Assembly: GCF_000286835.2 (NCBI RefSeq)
Contig: NZ_AJYD02000038.1
Location: forward strand, 2,836,284-2,900,283
Direction: 5' to 3'
Length of the DNA stretch: 64,000 nt
DNA from: Enterovibrio norvegicus FF-33
GTDB lineage: Bacteria > Pseudomonadota > Gammaproteobacteria > Enterobacterales > Vibrionaceae
The notes below the pieces were generated by a model that made no database searches, was not told where the DNA came from, and was given only the letters and a program-made list of their open reading frames with translations. Positions 1 to 8,906 of the stretch are shown piece by piece. How positions within the stretch are numbered: the first letter of the stretch is position 1; the number at the start of each line of letters is the position of its first letter. The translations under genes and the position numbers were made by a program.

Positions 1-1885
1 ACTTCAGGCCATCCTGCCACGCTTGGAAGTTAGGAATATCATGCGCCGCAACCACCTTGCTTACGCGCTCAGCAAAGTAGCTTGGCAGGTGACCGAAATC
101 TTCTGCCACACCTTCTGCAATCGCTTTTTGACACACTGGCGACTTAGCGAAAGGCTTGTCTTCCTTGCTCAGATCAATGTTACCTTTCCAAGAAACAGGC
201 TCTGCTGCATTCACGTCTTGGAAACCTGCGTTTAGCTTGATGTTCTTCGCTTCGTCACCACCAAAATGCCACGTCGTCAGAGGCATACCTGCTTCCGCGT
301 GCATGGCTTTAACTTCGGTGATCACTTTGTCCACGAAGTTCACTGATGAATCCATGCATGGGTTGATGAAGCTGCGCTTGTCATAAAGCTGAACCGTCGT
401 CACATTTGATGTATCCAACGGATCCATCAGACGGAACTCTTCTGCTTTAGCCAGATCGCCTTGCTCTGCATACTTGCTGTAGCGTGCTTCCATAGAAACA
501 ACGGCTGCACGAGAGTGAGCTGGCATATCGATTTCAGGGATCACTTCAATACCGCGTGCCTTCGCATGGCGCAGGATTTCCATGTAATCCGCTTTAGAGA
601 AGAAACCTGAACCGAAGTTTTCAGTTGTTGGACCTGAACCCAGTTGTGGCAGAAGACATGAGGTTTCAGACAAATCATGACAACGATCCGCGCCGACTTC
701 TGTCAGTTCTGGCAGGCCTGGGATCTCTAGTCGCCAGCCCTCGTCATCAGTCAGGTGAAGGTGCAGTTTGTTCAGCTTGTACGCCGCCATCTGATCAATC
801 GTGCGCAGCATGGCTTCTTTTGAGTGGAAGTTACGCGCAACGTCAACCATCACACCGCGGTATTCAAAGCGAGGGGCATCTTCAATCGCAACCCATGGCA
901 GCATGCCGCTGTCGTCTTTGTCCATCAATGCCATCAGTGATTGCAAACCGTAGAATGCACCTACACGGTCAAAACCAAGAACATCAACACCAGCTGCATT
1001 CACTGCTAGCTTGTATGCACCCGATACCGCTTCTTCGCCGCTAAATGCTGTCGCATCAACATTGATGTTAAGTGCGATATCACCGTCTACGTTGACACCC
1101 AAAAGCGCTGCACGATCTTCAAATGCCGCCAATTGGTCAGCATCAAGGGCATTGTTCGTCACGGCAAAGCCAGACGTAACATGCAGAGCGCCACGCATTT
1201 GCTTAGTTTTCAGTGGTGTTGGGATAATAGATGCTTCAATCGCACCATCCGACAGTTGCGCTACATCGCTGTTTTTTGCAAAGCGCGATGCCGCGGTTGC
1301 CAAGATATTGTTGTCTTCAGGCGTGCGTTTCCACTTGTTCCCATCGATTTCAGCAACAAATGCATCAACGTTTTCAGTGTCCATTGAAGCGATGGTTTTT
1401 GGTGTTGCATCACCAGCAACAACATACGCACGTGGCATAAAGTCAGTTTCAAACAACTGCCAGTATTCCGCAATCAGGGGAATTTCGATTTTTTCGCCAG
1501 CCGCGAAACCATCGAAAGATTGTGTTGGCGTCAGCGCGTAAAGATCACCCGTTAGGTGTTCAATCGTGAAGTCGTCACTTGCGACATCTAGGAACACACG
1601 AATGCTGTGCAGATAGATTGTCCAATCGTTGCTAGCAACGGCATCGCCTTCATTAACAACCGTCATGTTTACTTTGTTACAAGATGCCCACTCAGCGCCC
1701 ATGTCCTGACATGCTAGACCTTCTTGCGCACCATGGTTGGTTTGAACGTCGTAGCTAATGTTCAGCTGAGAAGCCAATGCATCTACCGTTGCTTGTTGTG
1801 CAGAGCCAGAAGGCAGAACGCCACAACCAGCCAGACCTGCAGCAACCGCTGCAGATAAGATTCCCATCTTAAATGTCTTATTCAT
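1..1885 (-). CDS. GH20 beta-N-acetylhexosaminidase (chitobiase), lipoprotein, partial at left edge
   Basis: Glycoside hydrolase family 20 enzyme that cleaves GlcNAc from chitobiose and chitin oligosaccharides. Only the first 628 residues are visible because the gene leaves the window at base 1. Residues 1-21 form a lipoprotein signal ending in Leu-Ala-Gly-Cys (Cys21), so the protein should be lipid-anchored. A chitobiase N-terminal carbohydrate-binding-like domain is followed by the catalytic barrel with HFGGDEA; Asp544-Glu545 match the catalytic pair of Serratia chitobiase (Asp539-Glu540, from memory). The ATG at 1885 has AGGGAA about 8 nt upstream. It lies just downstream of nagE on the same strand, which fits periplasmic production of GlcNAc for the PTS. 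The family is certain; I cannot see the C-terminus. Confidence 0.93.
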   Translation of the reverse strand, partial: MNKTFKMGILSAAVAAGLAGCGVLPSGSAQQATVDALASQLNISYDVQTNHGAQEGLACQDMGAEWASCNKVNMTVVNEGDAVASNDWTIYLHSIRVFLDVASDDFTIEHLTGDLYALTPTQSFDGFAAGEKIEIPLIAEYWQLFETDFMPRAYVVAGDATPKTIASMDTENVDAFVAEIDGNKWKRTPEDNNILATAASRFAKNSDVAQLSDGAIEASIIPTPLKTKQMRGALHVTSGFAVTNNALDADQLAAFEDRAALLGVNVDGDIALNINVDATAFSGEEAVSGAYKLAVNAAGVDVLGFDRVGAFYGLQSLMALMDKDDSGMLPWVAIEDAPRFEYRGVMVDVARNFHSKEAMLRTIDQMAAYKLNKLHLHLTDDEGWRLEIPGLPELTEVGADRCHDLSETSCLLPQLGSGPTTENFGSGFFSKADYMEILRHAKARGIEVIPEIDMPAHSRAAVVSMEARYSKYAEQGDLAKAEEFRLMDPLDTSNVTTVQLYDKRSFINPCMDSSVNFVDKVITEVKAMHAEAGMPLTTWHFGGDEAKNIKLNAGFQDVNAAEPVSWKGNIDLSKEDKPFAKSPVCQKAIAEGVAEDFGHLPSYFAERVSKVVAAHDIPNFQAWQDGLK

Positions 1886-1921
1886 TTGTATTTTTCCCTA
1901 CGATTTAGCCGAATTCGGCCC

Positions 1922-1951
1922 AAAAAAAGCCGACCCCGCTAAGGGCCGGCT
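1922..1951 (-). terminator. Intrinsic terminator after nagE
   Basis: Stem AGCCG-CCC / GGG-CGGCT (one mismatch, loop of 6) at 1928-1951, followed on the minus strand by seven T (1928-1922). It lies between the nagE stop and the chitobiase start, so the two genes are probably separate transcription units or partly uncoupled. Confidence 0.8.
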
Positions 1952-1980
1952 ATATTGACTGTTTAGTCAGTATAATTTAA

Positions 1981-3477
1981 TTAAGGCAGTTTGATTTCCG
2001 TCAAGTCTTCAGTTGTGCCGACTTTTTTCATTTCGCCAGCAACGATTTCTGCCAAAGGACCCAAGATAACCTGCAGGTTATTGGTGCCCAATTTAACAAC
2101 ACCCATCGCACCTAGTGCTTTCAGTGTTTTCTCGTCGATCTGAGCGCCATCTTTAACAGTCAGACGTAGACGAGTAATACATGCATCGATAGTCGTCAGG
2201 TTGTCGTGACCGCCCAACGCTTTAAGATACTGGCGAGCCAGGATGCTGGTTTCTTTAGATGCTTCAACACCATTTGATTCAGCGTCGTCATCTAGGTCTT
2301 CACGACCAGGCGTTTTCAGGTTGAACTTAACAATCGCGGTGCGGAACACGGCATAGTAAACACCGAAGAAAACCAGACCTTGAACGATAAGCATGTACCA
2401 GTTAACAGCCAGCGGGTTACGTGTAGACAAGAACATGTCAACAAGACCTGCAGAGAAACCGAAACCTGCAATCCACTGCATAGATGCAGCGATGTATACA
2501 GAGATACCAGTCAGAAGTGCGTGAAGCACATACAGACCAGGAGCCAAGAACATGAATGAGAATTCAAGAGGTTCTGTTACACCGGTAAAGAACGATGCGA
2601 AACCAGCAGCGATCATGATAGATGCTACTTTTTCTTTGTTCTCAGGCTTAGCCGTGTGGTAGATAGCTAGCGCTGCACCTGGCAGACCAAACATCATGAT
2701 TGGGAAGAAGCCCGCTTGGTACATACCTGTTACACCAACAGTTGCAGTACCTTCAGCCAGAGACTTAGCGCCACCCAGGAAGTTAGGAATATCGTTAATG
2801 CCAGCAACATCGAACCAGAATACTGAGTTCAGAGCGTGGTGCAGACCCACTGGGATCAAAAGACGGTTAAAGAATGCATAGATACCTGCACCCAGTTCGC
2901 CCATGCCCTGAATACCTTCACCGAAGTTAACCAGACCACCGTAAACAGTTGGCCATACGTACATCAGGATGAAAGAAACAATGATTGCAGCAAAAGAAGT
3001 AACAATTGGAACCAAACGCTTGCCCGAGAAGAACGACAACGCTTTGTGCAGTTCTACTGTTGAGAAACGGTTGTACAGTTCCGCTGACATGATACCGACC
3101 AAGATACCAACGAATTGGTTCTGGATCTTACCGAAAGCCGCTGGAACAGCACTTGGGTCAATATTTTGAATTTGAGCAACAGCACCTGGCGACAGTAGCG
3201 TCGTAACAACGTACATACCAACCAGACCTGCTAGTGCAGCAGCGCCGTCTTTGTCTTTAGACATACCGTAGGCAACACCTACAGCAAACAGCCAAGACAT
3301 GTTATCGATAATTGCAGCGCCTGCTTTAATCAAGAATGCCGCCAGAACGCTGTTCGCGCCCCAACCGGTCGGATCGATAAAGTAGCCGATACCCATTAAG
3401 ATTGCAGCTGCAGGAAGCGTGGCAACGGGTACCATTAACGCTTTACCTACTTTTTGGAAATAACCGAGAATATTCAC
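1981..3477 (-). CDS. nagE: PTS N-acetylglucosamine transporter subunit IICB
   Basis: Inner-membrane phosphotransferase transporter that imports GlcNAc and phosphorylates it to GlcNAc-6-P. Residues 1 to about 390 are the hydrophobic EIIC domain; the C-terminal EIIB domain carries the phospho-acceptor Cys433 in the motif DACITRLRL. At 498 residues it lacks the EIIA domain found in the 648-residue E. coli NagE, so phosphate should come from the separate glucose-type IIA protein (inference). The start is GTG at 3477, preceded by a GGGGGAA ribosome site. It is divergent from nagB, and the shared region holds NagC-like and CRP-like sites, so expression should rise when GlcNAc-6-P releases NagC. Confidence 0.95.
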   Translation of the reverse strand: MNILGYFQKVGKALMVPVATLPAAAILMGIGYFIDPTGWGANSVLAAFLIKAGAAIIDNMSWLFAVGVAYGMSKDKDGAAALAGLVGMYVVTTLLSPGAVAQIQNIDPSAVPAAFGKIQNQFVGILVGIMSAELYNRFSTVELHKALSFFSGKRLVPIVTSFAAIIVSFILMYVWPTVYGGLVNFGEGIQGMGELGAGIYAFFNRLLIPVGLHHALNSVFWFDVAGINDIPNFLGGAKSLAEGTATVGVTGMYQAGFFPIMMFGLPGAALAIYHTAKPENKEKVASIMIAAGFASFFTGVTEPLEFSFMFLAPGLYVLHALLTGISVYIAASMQWIAGFGFSAGLVDMFLSTRNPLAVNWYMLIVQGLVFFGVYYAVFRTAIVKFNLKTPGREDLDDDAESNGVEASKETSILARQYLKALGGHDNLTTIDACITRLRLTVKDGAQIDEKTLKALGAMGVVKLGTNNLQVILGPLAEIVAGEMKKVGTTEDLTEIKLP

Positions 3478-3571
3478 CTGTGTTCCCCCTATAGTGGTTC
3501 TTTCTCAGAGATGTAATGACAACATGGGACTTTTTTTACTATCCAATGTGGGTCAGGTGGAGTTTATTCCA

Positions 3572-3593
3572 TTAATTTCGCCCCGCAAATTAA
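3572..3593. promoter_or_regulatory. Candidate NagC operator 1
   Basis: Near-perfect inverted repeat TTAATTTCG-cccc-GCAAATTAA between nagE and nagB. Length, AT-rich outer arms and C/G positions flanking the centre agree with known enterobacterial NagC operators of the nagE-nagB region. NagC itself is encoded 2 kb away. Confidence 0.75.
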
Positions 3594-3602
3594 AACAGGT
3601 GC

Positions 3603-3624
3603 AATTGTGATTTTTGTCACTCAA
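3603..3624. promoter_or_regulatory. Candidate CRP-cAMP site
   Basis: TGTGA-tttttg-TCACT at 3606-3621 matches the CRP consensus TGTGA-N6-TCACA in 9 of 10 positions. It sits between the two NagC-like operators in the nagE-nagB control region, the same arrangement known for the E. coli nag regulon. Confidence 0.75.
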
Positions 3625-3665
3625 AACGATACGAGATCCTGTTTTTTGCTAGCACCATCATAAAA

Positions 3666-3688
3666 CTTATTTTATGATGAAAACTAAG
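3666..3688. promoter_or_regulatory. Candidate NagC operator 2
   Basis: Imperfect 23-bp inverted repeat CTTATTTT...AAAACTAAG (7 of 8 outer positions pair). Its centre is about 94.5 bp from operator 1, i.e. nine helical turns, which would suit a NagC repression loop. Weaker match than operator 1. Confidence 0.45.
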
Positions 3689-3742
3689 ATACAAATCCAC
3701 TATGCTGTATAGTCTGAATTTGAATTAATTAAGAGGTGTACC

Positions 3743-4543
3743 GTGAGACTTATCCCTTTACAAACCGCACATGAAGTAGGCTTTTGGTCAGCACGCTATA
3801 TTGTTGATGCAATTAACAAATTTGCTCCAACTGAAGATCGTCCGTTTGTTCTGGGTTTGCCAACTGGTGGCACTCCACTGAACACGTATAAGCAACTGAT
3901 TAATCTTCATAAGCAAGGCGAAGTAAGCTTTAAAGATGTGGTTACGTTCAACATGGACGAGTACTGCGGCATCCCAGCAGATCATCCAGAATCTTACCGG
4001 AGCTTCATGTTCAATAATTTCTTCAATCACATTGATATTAAACAAGAAAATATCAATCTATTGAACGGAAACACTGACAATCACGAAGAAGAATGTCAGC
4101 GTTACGAAGACAAGATTAAATCTTACGGTCGAATCAATCTGTTCATGGGCGGCATTGGCAACGACGGTCACATCGCATTTAACGAGCCAGCATCGTCACT
4201 TTCATCACGTACTCGTATCAAAACCTTGACGGAAGATACGCGTATTGCTAACTCTCGTTTCTTTGATAATGACATCAACCAAGTACCTAAACACGCACTG
4301 ACCATTGGCGTAGGTACCTTGCTTGACGCAAAAGAAGTGATGATTCTGGTTACAGGTCACAACAAAGCACTTGCTCTGCAAGCAGCGGTAGAAGGTTCAG
4401 TGAACCACCTATGGACTGTCTCTGCACTTCAATTGCACCCTAAAGCACTGATGATTTGTGACGAACCATCAACAGCTGAGCTTAAAGTGAAGACAGTTAA
4501 GTACTTCCATGAGCTAGAAGCTGAAAACATCAAAAACCTGTAA
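3743..4543 (+). CDS. nagB: Glucosamine-6-phosphate deaminase
   Basis: Cytoplasmic enzyme converting glucosamine-6-P to fructose-6-P and ammonia, the last step feeding GlcNAc into glycolysis. The 266-residue length equals E. coli NagB. Visible motifs are the N-terminal LPTGGTP phosphate-binding loop, NMDEY around residue 72 (catalytic Asp) and [14 protein letters not shown] around 136-149 (catalytic His and Glu). Translation starts at GTG 3743 with AAGAGGTG upstream. It is first in nagB-nagA-nagC, with 15 nt before nagA and 7 nt between nagA and nagC, so the three are one operon driven from the divergent nag control region. Confidence 0.97.
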   Translation: MRLIPLQTAHEVGFWSARYIVDAINKFAPTEDRPFVLGLPTGGTPLNTYKQLINLHKQGEVSFKDVVTFNMDEYCGIPADHPESYRSFMFNNFFNHIDIKQENINLLNGNTDNHEEECQRYEDKIKSYGRINLFMGGIGNDGHIAFNEPASSLSSRTRIKTLTEDTRIANSRFFDNDINQVPKHALTIGVGTLLDAKEVMILVTGHNKALALQAAVEGSVNHLWTVSALQLHPKALMICDEPSTAELKVKTVKYFHELEAENIKNL

Positions 4544-4558
4544 GGTAAGGAAGTATTC

Positions 4559-5695
4559 ATGTACGCACTGACTAACTGCCGAATTTTTACTGGTAGCGAA
4601 GTGCTGGATAATCATGCTGTCATCGTCGATGGTGGCCTGATCCAGAACGTTTGTCCTGAAAGTGAATTGCCAGAAGGCATTGAAACTCGTTCACTTGATG
4701 GCGCATATCTCAGCCCTGGCTTCATCGATCTACAACTCAACGGTTGTGGTGGTGTGATGTTCAACGATGAAGTGACCGCGGACACTATCCACACGATGCA
4801 TCTGGCTAACCTGAAGTCTGGTTGCACCAGCTTCTTGCCAACACTGATCACGTCTTCTGATGAAGATATGAAGGCATCAGTCAGTGCGATTCGTGATTAC
4901 CAAGCACAATACGAGCATCAAGCACTCGGTTTGCACCTTGAAGGTCCATACCTGAATGTTGCAAAAAAAGGCATTCACAGTGTTGATTTCATTCGTCGTT
5001 CAGATGACGCAATGATCGATTTCATCACTGCTAATGCCGATGTCGTCACGAAAGTGACGCTGGCACCAGAATTAACGCCAGCGGATCATATCCGTCAGTT
5101 GGCTGATGCAGGTATCGTTGTATCGGCAGGTCACACCAACGCAAGCTACGTTGAAGCGCGTCTAGGCTTTAAAGCGGGTATCACGTTTGCCACCCACCTG
5201 TTCAATGCGATGACGCCAATTGCGGGTCGCGAGCCTGGTATGGTTGGCGCTATCTACGACACCCCGGAGGTTTATACGGGCGTGATTGCAGATGGTTTCC
5301 ACGTAGATTATGCAAACATTCGCATTGCCCACAAATTGAAAGGTGAGAAACTGGTTCTTGTTACTGATGCAGCAGCGCCTGCAGGAGCAGACATGGATCA
5401 CTTTATTTTTGTAGGTAAGAAAGTATATTACCGTGATGGTAAGTGTGTTGATGAGAATGGCACACTTGGCGGTTCGGCATTGACCATGATTGAAGCAGTA
5501 CAAAACTCTGTCGAACACGTAGGCATCGCTTTGGATGAAGTGATCCGCATGGCAACCTTGTATCCTGCACGTGCAATCGGCATGGATGACAAGCTAGGGG
5601 CTATCAAGAATGGATATGTCGCTAACCTGACCGTGTTTGATCGCGATTTCAATGTCAAAGCGACTGTAGTTAACGGCGAATATACATTGAATTAG
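4559..5695 (+). CDS. nagA: N-acetylglucosamine-6-phosphate deacetylase
   Basis: Amidohydrolase-superfamily enzyme that removes acetate from GlcNAc-6-P, giving glucosamine-6-P for NagB and also drawing down the NagC inducer. At 378 residues it is close to E. coli NagA (382). The family features are visible in order: [12 protein letters not shown] replacing the usual HxH metal motif, LHLEGPYLN with the metal-binding Glu, GHTNAS and THLFNAM with metal-binding His residues, and TDAAAPAG with the catalytic Asp. A TAAGGTAAGGAAG ribosome site precedes the ATG. It is the middle gene of nagBAC. Confidence 0.97.
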   Translation: MYALTNCRIFTGSEVLDNHAVIVDGGLIQNVCPESELPEGIETRSLDGAYLSPGFIDLQLNGCGGVMFNDEVTADTIHTMHLANLKSGCTSFLPTLITSSDEDMKASVSAIRDYQAQYEHQALGLHLEGPYLNVAKKGIHSVDFIRRSDDAMIDFITANADVVTKVTLAPELTPADHIRQLADAGIVVSAGHTNASYVEARLGFKAGITFATHLFNAMTPIAGREPGMVGAIYDTPEVYTGVIADGFHVDYANIRIAHKLKGEKLVLVTDAAAPAGADMDHFIFVGKKVYYRDGKCVDENGTLGGSALTMIEAVQNSVEHVGIALDEVIRMATLYPARAIGMDDKLGAIKNGYVANLTVFDRDFNVKATVVNGEYTLN

Positions 5696-5702
5696 GACAT
5701 TT

Positions 5703-6920
5703 ATGACAGGCGGACAAATTGGTAACGTAGATCTGGTTAAACAGCTAAACGGTGCCGCCGTTTATCGACTTATCGACCAACAAGGGCCGATATCTCGAAT
5801 CCAAATTGCTGACGTGAGCAGTCTTGCTCCAGCAAGTGTTACCAAAATTACCCGCCAGTTGCTTGAGCGCGGCCTGATTAAAGAGGTCGCGCAACAAGCG
5901 TCCACAGGAGGTCGACGAGCCATCTCGTTGACCACCGAATGCGCCCCTTTTCACTCTCTTGCTGTACGACTCGGCCGTGACCGCATCGAACTAACACTGT
6001 TCGACTTGTCGGGCAAACCTCTCGCCGAGCATGACGAAGCGTTTCACTATCCCAATCAGGAAACCCTGATTGAAGGTCTTCTTTTTCACCTTCACAGTTT
6101 CCTCGCTAGCCAACAAGACATTGTAAAAGAACTGATTGCCGTGGCGATTTCGCTTCCCGGTCTCGTTGATGCCGAAACAGGTATCGTCGAATACATGCCA
6201 CATATTACGATCGACAAATTACCGTTAAGTGACTTAATTCGCGATGAATTTGGTGTGCAGTGTTACATCGGAAACGACACCCGGGGTCAGGCACTGGCAG
6301 AACATTATTTCGGGGTGAGTAAAAACTACTACGACACCCTACTCGTCAGTGTTCACAATGGTGCTGGTGCAGGTATCATCGTTAATGGCCAAGTGTTTTT
6401 AGGCTACAACCGCAACGTTGGCGAGATCGGACACATTCAAATAGACCCGCTCGGCAAGAAGTGTCAGTGTGGTAATTTTGGCTGTCTTGAAACGGTTGCT
6501 TCTAATCCAGCTATTATCGAGCACGCACAGCAGCTTTTGGCACAAGGCCATGAAAGCATGCTGCAAGGCAAAAAAGACCTCAACGTATCCGACATCTGTC
6601 GTGCTGCTGTTGCCGGTGATGAACTCGCGCGTCAGGTATTGGTAAAGGTAGGTAATCACTTAGGCAAAGCCATCGCGATGACAATTAACTTGTTCAATCC
6701 ACAACAAGTGGTGATCTCTGGTGAAATTACCGAAGCAAAAAGCGTGGTGTTCCCAGCCATTCAACGCTGCGTAGAAAACCAATCACTAAGAGCCTTCCAC
6801 CAGAATCTTCCTGTTGTCGCAGCCAGCTTGTCTTCTACTACACCGACACTCGGCGCATTTGCGCTGGTTAAACGCGCGATGCTTAACGGAATATTGCTTC
6901 AAAAACTGCTCGAAGACTAA
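5703..6920 (+). CDS. nagC: ROK-family transcriptional repressor NagC
   Basis: Repressor of the nag regulon, inactivated by GlcNAc-6-P. The 405-residue length matches E. coli NagC (406). An N-terminal winged helix (about 15-75, with LAPASVTKITRQL as recognition region) binds the operators, and the C-terminal ROK sugar-kinase-like domain carries the zinc motif CQCGNFGCLE near residue 255. Only 7 nt separate it from nagA, so it is autoregulated as part of nagBAC. An intrinsic terminator follows. Assignment to NagC rather than the paralogue Mlc rests on operon position and the NagC-like operators upstream. Confidence 0.94.
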   Translation: MTGGQIGNVDLVKQLNGAAVYRLIDQQGPISRIQIADVSSLAPASVTKITRQLLERGLIKEVAQQASTGGRRAISLTTECAPFHSLAVRLGRDRIELTLFDLSGKPLAEHDEAFHYPNQETLIEGLLFHLHSFLASQQDIVKELIAVAISLPGLVDAETGIVEYMPHITIDKLPLSDLIRDEFGVQCYIGNDTRGQALAEHYFGVSKNYYDTLLVSVHNGAGAGIIVNGQVFLGYNRNVGEIGHIQIDPLGKKCQCGNFGCLETVASNPAIIEHAQQLLAQGHESMLQGKKDLNVSDICRAAVAGDELARQVLVKVGNHLGKAIAMTINLFNPQQVVISGEITEAKSVVFPAIQRCVENQSLRAFHQNLPVVAASLSSTTPTLGAFALVKRAMLNGILLQKLLED

Positions 6921-6973
6921 AATTCTGTTACACAAATTAGGCACAGCTTAAGCTAATTTATGTTTAGCTTCAT

Positions 6974-7008
6974 AGGCAACACAGGTTTACCGTGTTGCCT
7001 TTGTTTTA
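6974..7008 (+). terminator. Intrinsic terminator of nagBAC
   Basis: Nine-bp stem AGGCAACAC / GTGTTGCCT with a 9-nt loop, followed by TTTGTTTT. It lies 53 nt after the nagC stop. Confidence 0.85.
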
Positions 7009-7093
7009 TCTTATCATTTTCTGTTGTTAGGCCCCCTGTTTGACCGGCTTAGGCTTAAACGCGTTATTTTTTCGCAAGGAAACAATCAAAACC

Positions 7094-8662
7094 ATGGATC
7101 TCGTTATCATTGCCGTCGCATTTCTCAGCGGTTTTTTAATGCTGCGCTGCCACATGCCCCCACTCGTCGGCTTCTTGATTGCTGGATTTGGCTTACATGC
7201 AGCAGGATTCACCTCCACGCCCGTTATCCAAACGTTAGCCGATTTGGGTGTTACCTTGCTGCTGTTTACTATTGGTCTCAAACTCGACGTAAAGTCTCTG
7301 CTCAATAAAGAGATTTGGTTCGGTGCCACACTCCATAACGTGATGACAACTGCACTGTTCTCACTTTGCTTGATGGGCTTTAAGTCACTTGGCTTTTCCG
7401 CATTTTCAAGCCTCGCGTTAAACGACATTGTACTTGTTGCTTTTGCTCTCTCTTTTTCCAGTACCGTTTTCGCCATCAAAGCCCTGCAAGAGAAAGGCGA
7501 AATGAACGCCACCTACGGCACGTTAGCTATCGGCGTTCTCATCATGCAGGATATCTTTGCCGTTATTTTCCTGACCATCGCCTCAGGAAAAGTGCCCGGT
7601 ATAGAAGCTCTACTGTTATTTGCATTGCCATTGGCCCGTCCGTTGTTCTTTAAATTACTGGATCGCGTCGGTCATGGTGAAGTCTTAGTGCTTTATGGTG
7701 TTTTCCTTGCGTTGGTCGCAGGGGCGGGGTTCTTTGATGCTGTTGGCATGAAAGCAGACCTAGGTGCTCTGCTTCTGGGCATGATGATGGCAGCACATCC
7801 CCGTGCATCAGAGATGGCCAAATCACTGTTCAACTTGAAAGAACTCTTTCTGGTGTGCTTTTTCCTTAATATTGGCTTGTCAGAGCAGCCAACGTTGCAA
7901 GGATTGATGATTGCGCTATTGCTGTTGCTACTGTTGCCATTAAAAGGCCTGCTTTACTATGTCATATTCAATGGCTTCAAATTCCGTGTCCGGACCTCAC
8001 TTTTCGCCACGCTCACCCTGTTTAACTACAGTGAATTTGGCTTAATTGTCGGTGGTATTGCCTACCAAATGGGCATCATGCCCGGCAGTATTTTGGTCGC
8101 CATCGCCATTGCAGTGTCTTTGTCCTTCATGTTAGCTGCACCACTAAATACGTTCAGTCATAAAATTTACGGTGCTGTATCATCACGCTTCAACGACCCG
8201 TCACCAGAGCGAATCCATCATAACGATCAGCTTATCGATCTCGGTGATGCTTCCGTGGTTATCATCGGTATGGGCCGCATAGGCAGTGGTGCGTATGATG
8301 AACTCGCAATAGAGTTTCCGTCAAAAGTACTAGGCATTGAAGCGCGTGAAGATTCAGTCGCTAGCCATCAAGAATGCAACAGAAATGTGATTCATGGTGA
8401 TGCCACAGATCCTGATTTCTGGTCTCGTGTCACCTCCTCTCACCATATCGAACTGATCCTTCTTGCGATGCCTAATAGTCAAGCTAACACCTTGGCCATG
8501 GAGCAGATCAATCAATTAGGATTCGACGGCAAAGTCGCCGCTATTGCTAAGTACGTCGATGAACTTGAACAACTCAAAGCGCTTGGCGTTAACGAAGCCT
8601 ATAACATCTACAACGAAGCAGGTGCGGGTTTTGCTCGCCATGTAAAAGACCAACTGCTTTAA
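7094..8662 (+). CDS. CPA2-family cation:proton antiporter (KefB/YbaL-like)
   Basis: Inner-membrane monovalent cation/proton antiporter with a cytoplasmic nucleotide-binding domain. About 11-12 hydrophobic segments fill residues 1-375; they are followed by a Rossmann-type TrkA-N (RCK) domain beginning VVIIGMGRIGSG near residue 392. I chose ATG 7094 (522 residues), whose product opens directly with the first membrane segment; a TTG at 7040 would add 18 unlikely residues. AAGGA lies 13 nt upstream, longer than ideal. E. coli ybaL is also next to gsk, and gsk is nearby here, which supports YbaL-like identity, but the protein is shorter than the 558-residue YbaL, so no symbol is assigned. Confidence 0.85.
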   Translation: MDLVIIAVAFLSGFLMLRCHMPPLVGFLIAGFGLHAAGFTSTPVIQTLADLGVTLLLFTIGLKLDVKSLLNKEIWFGATLHNVMTTALFSLCLMGFKSLGFSAFSSLALNDIVLVAFALSFSSTVFAIKALQEKGEMNATYGTLAIGVLIMQDIFAVIFLTIASGKVPGIEALLLFALPLARPLFFKLLDRVGHGEVLVLYGVFLALVAGAGFFDAVGMKADLGALLLGMMMAAHPRASEMAKSLFNLKELFLVCFFLNIGLSEQPTLQGLMIALLLLLLLPLKGLLYYVIFNGFKFRVRTSLFATLTLFNYSEFGLIVGGIAYQMGIMPGSILVAIAIAVSLSFMLAAPLNTFSHKIYGAVSSRFNDPSPERIHHNDQLIDLGDASVVIIGMGRIGSGAYDELAIEFPSKVLGIEAREDSVASHQECNRNVIHGDATDPDFWSRVTSSHHIELILLAMPNSQANTLAMEQINQLGFDGKVAAIAKYVDELEQLKALGVNEAYNIYNEAGAGFARHVKDQLL

Positions 8663-8679
8663 GCCTCATTCTGAAATCC

Positions 8680-8717
8680 GTGACCACTCTTGTGCTCCCA
8701 AGCACAAAAGCGGTCAC
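8680..8717. other. Long hairpin after the antiporter gene
   Basis: Two stacked complementary blocks, GTGACC/GGTCAC and TTGTGCT/AGCACAA, around a short loop, 18 nt after the antiporter stop. There is no T-run on either side, so it is not a standard intrinsic terminator; it may protect the mRNA 3' end or help Rho-dependent termination. Confidence 0.5.
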
Positions 8718-8906
8718 AAAATCATCAGCACCAATGTTTCATTCACTAAAAACCGCATATTGGTGAATGAAATTAAACTTCACCTCGGGTTTATTATTTT
8801 TATCTTCATAACAGGTTGCTTTTTTCTATCAAATTGGCAAATTGAAGACAATACAAAATTGAAACGCGTTTATGATGCGTGCATTAGGGAAGTTTGAGAG
8901 GGAATT

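Noticed and set aside
625-1541. Plus-strand ORFs opposite the chitobiase
   Set aside because: The minus strand gives a continuous GH20 protein with catalytic motif and signal sequence; the others are shadows.
8680-8717. Intrinsic terminator after the antiporter gene
   Set aside because: The hairpin is strong but no T-run follows on either strand.
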